Assembly (NCBI GenBank): GCA_905215835.1
Contig: CAJMRR010000126.1
Coordinates: 1-6,020 of the forward strand
Direction: 5' to 3'
DNA: 6,020 bases
Source of the DNA: an uncultured bacterium
GTDB lineage: Bacteria; Actinomycetota; Coriobacteriia; Coriobacteriales; Coriobacteriaceae
The notes beneath the pieces were generated by a model. It was not told where the DNA came from and did not search any database. It saw only the letters and a program-made list of their open reading frames with translations. Shown piece by piece: positions 5,551 through 6,020 of this stretch (positions are counted from its first letter, which is position 1; each line of letters starts with the position of its first letter). Position numbers and translations under genes: made by a program.

Positions 5551-5581
5551 ATTTTAATAAGAAGTTATCACAACTTGATAA
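5551..5581 (-). promoter_or_regulatory. ackA: Candidate ackA promoter with overlapping dyad
   Basis: On the minus strand TTATCA (5581-5576) and TATTAA (5559-5554) are 16 bases apart and match the sigma-70-type consensus at four of six positions each. TAAAAT (5556-5551) is an alternative -10. The -35 candidate is one arm of the dyad TTATCA-CAACT-TGATAA (5565-5581), where a repressor could block it. The dyad includes TTATCACAA, loosely like a Rex half-site. Placement after the upstream terminator supports a separate ackA promoter; the exact boxes are a guess. Confidence 0.35.
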
Positions 5582-5612
5582 ATAGCTATCAGGCATATCG
5601 CCCAACGAGCAC

Positions 5613-5651
5613 AAAAGAGGGGCCGAACGGCGCTCGGTCGTCCAGCCCCTC
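5613..5651 (-). terminator. Terminator of the second acetate kinase gene
   Basis: GAGGGGC (5617-5623) pairs with GCCCCTC (5645-5651), with a further short inner helix between. On the minus strand the stem ends in TTTT. An alternative 8-bp pairing of AAGAGGGG (5615-5622) with CCCCTCTT (5651-5658) exists. It starts about a dozen bases after the stop codon at 5663, so the two kinase genes are unlikely to form a simple two-gene message. Confidence 0.75.
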
Positions 5652-5662
5652 CCCTCTTGCAA

Positions 5663-6020
5663 TTACTTGCCGTTGACGATGCGCTCGACGTCGGAAGCGA
5701 TCATGAACTCCTCGTCCGTGGGAATGACGAAGATCTTGACCTTGGAATCCTTGGCAGACAGGCACCAAGCGCCGTCACCACGCAGGGCGTTGCGGGCATG
5801 ATCCATCTTGACGCCCATAAAGGCCAGACGATCGGCCACGCCAGCGCGAACGGCCGGAGCGTGCTCGCCGATGCCGGCAGTAAAGACCAGGGTGTCCATG
5901 CCGCACATGGAGGTGGCCATCTCGGCGGCCTTGGCGGCAATCTTGTAGACGAACATGTCGAAGGCGAGCTGAGCCTCGGGGTCGCCAGCGGCGGCGAGCT
6001 CCTCGACGTTGCGGCAGTCA
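5663..6020 (-). CDS. Second acetate kinase, C-terminal part (cut by window edge)
   Basis: The open frame continues through the right edge, so only the last 118 residues are seen, starting DCRNVEEL. LAFDMFVYK, VFTAGIGEH and FVIPTDEEFMIASDVERI are the C-terminal signature of acetate kinase, including the ATP-site glycine loop and the terminal glutamate. Compared with AckA next door, roughly half of the residues look identical and the alignment is nearly gap-free, so it is a paralogue and not a recent copy. It lies upstream of ackA on the same strand. The family is certain; substrate preference is not, since propionate or butyrate kinases share these motifs. The ATG at 5956 is internal, not the start. 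Confidence 0.93.
   Translation of the reverse strand, partial: DCRNVEELAAAGDPEAQLAFDMFVYKIAAKAAEMATSMCGMDTLVFTAGIGEHAPAVRAGVADRLAFMGVKMDHARNALRGDGAWCLSAKDSKVKIFVIPTDEEFMIASDVERIVNGK

Overview
The window reads as a chromosomal segment of a fermentative, fairly GC-rich Gram-positive gut actinobacterium. Protein flavour and layout suggest the Coriobacteriia, most likely a Collinsella; this is inferred from the sequences by eye and no search was run. It holds four complete protein genes and one cut by the right edge. The rest is noncoding DNA unusually rich in palindromes.

Positions 1-330 have no intact gene. They contain a rho-independent terminator (33-58) for a gene lying to the left, and a 22-codon open stretch (118-183) that ends in the same peptide as the glycosyltransferase to its right. 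A nested palindrome (200-308) is built around the terminator of that glycosyltransferase. Positions 331-2557 (minus strand) are a two-gene unit for a surface glycan: glf (UDP-galactopyranose mutase) and, overlapping its stop codon by 8 bases, a family 2 glycosyltransferase. Glf makes UDP-galactofuranose; the coupled transferase probably uses this or a related sugar donor.

Positions 2558-2788 are a divergent intergenic region with opposed TATAAT boxes, a candidate operator and an attenuator-like hairpin in front of pta. Pta (2789-3769, plus) and acetate kinase AckA (4320-5498, minus) form the acetyl-CoA to acetate plus ATP pathway. They are convergent here instead of co-directional. A second, paralogous acetate kinase starts beyond the right edge, ends at 5663 and lies directly upstream of ackA on the same strand, with its own terminator.

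The 550 bp between pta and ackA are the most interesting part. They hold a perfectly centred 127-bp nested palindrome (3785-3911) with a bidirectional terminator at its core, and three tandem 62-bp repeat units (4061-4246), each starting with GCGGAA on the minus strand. Several terminators in the window are also followed by a related tail; the two best copies match at 16 of 17 bases. I see no CRISPR array, transposase, defence operon, tRNA or rRNA. The novelty here is in noncoding repeat and terminator architecture, not in a new protein system.
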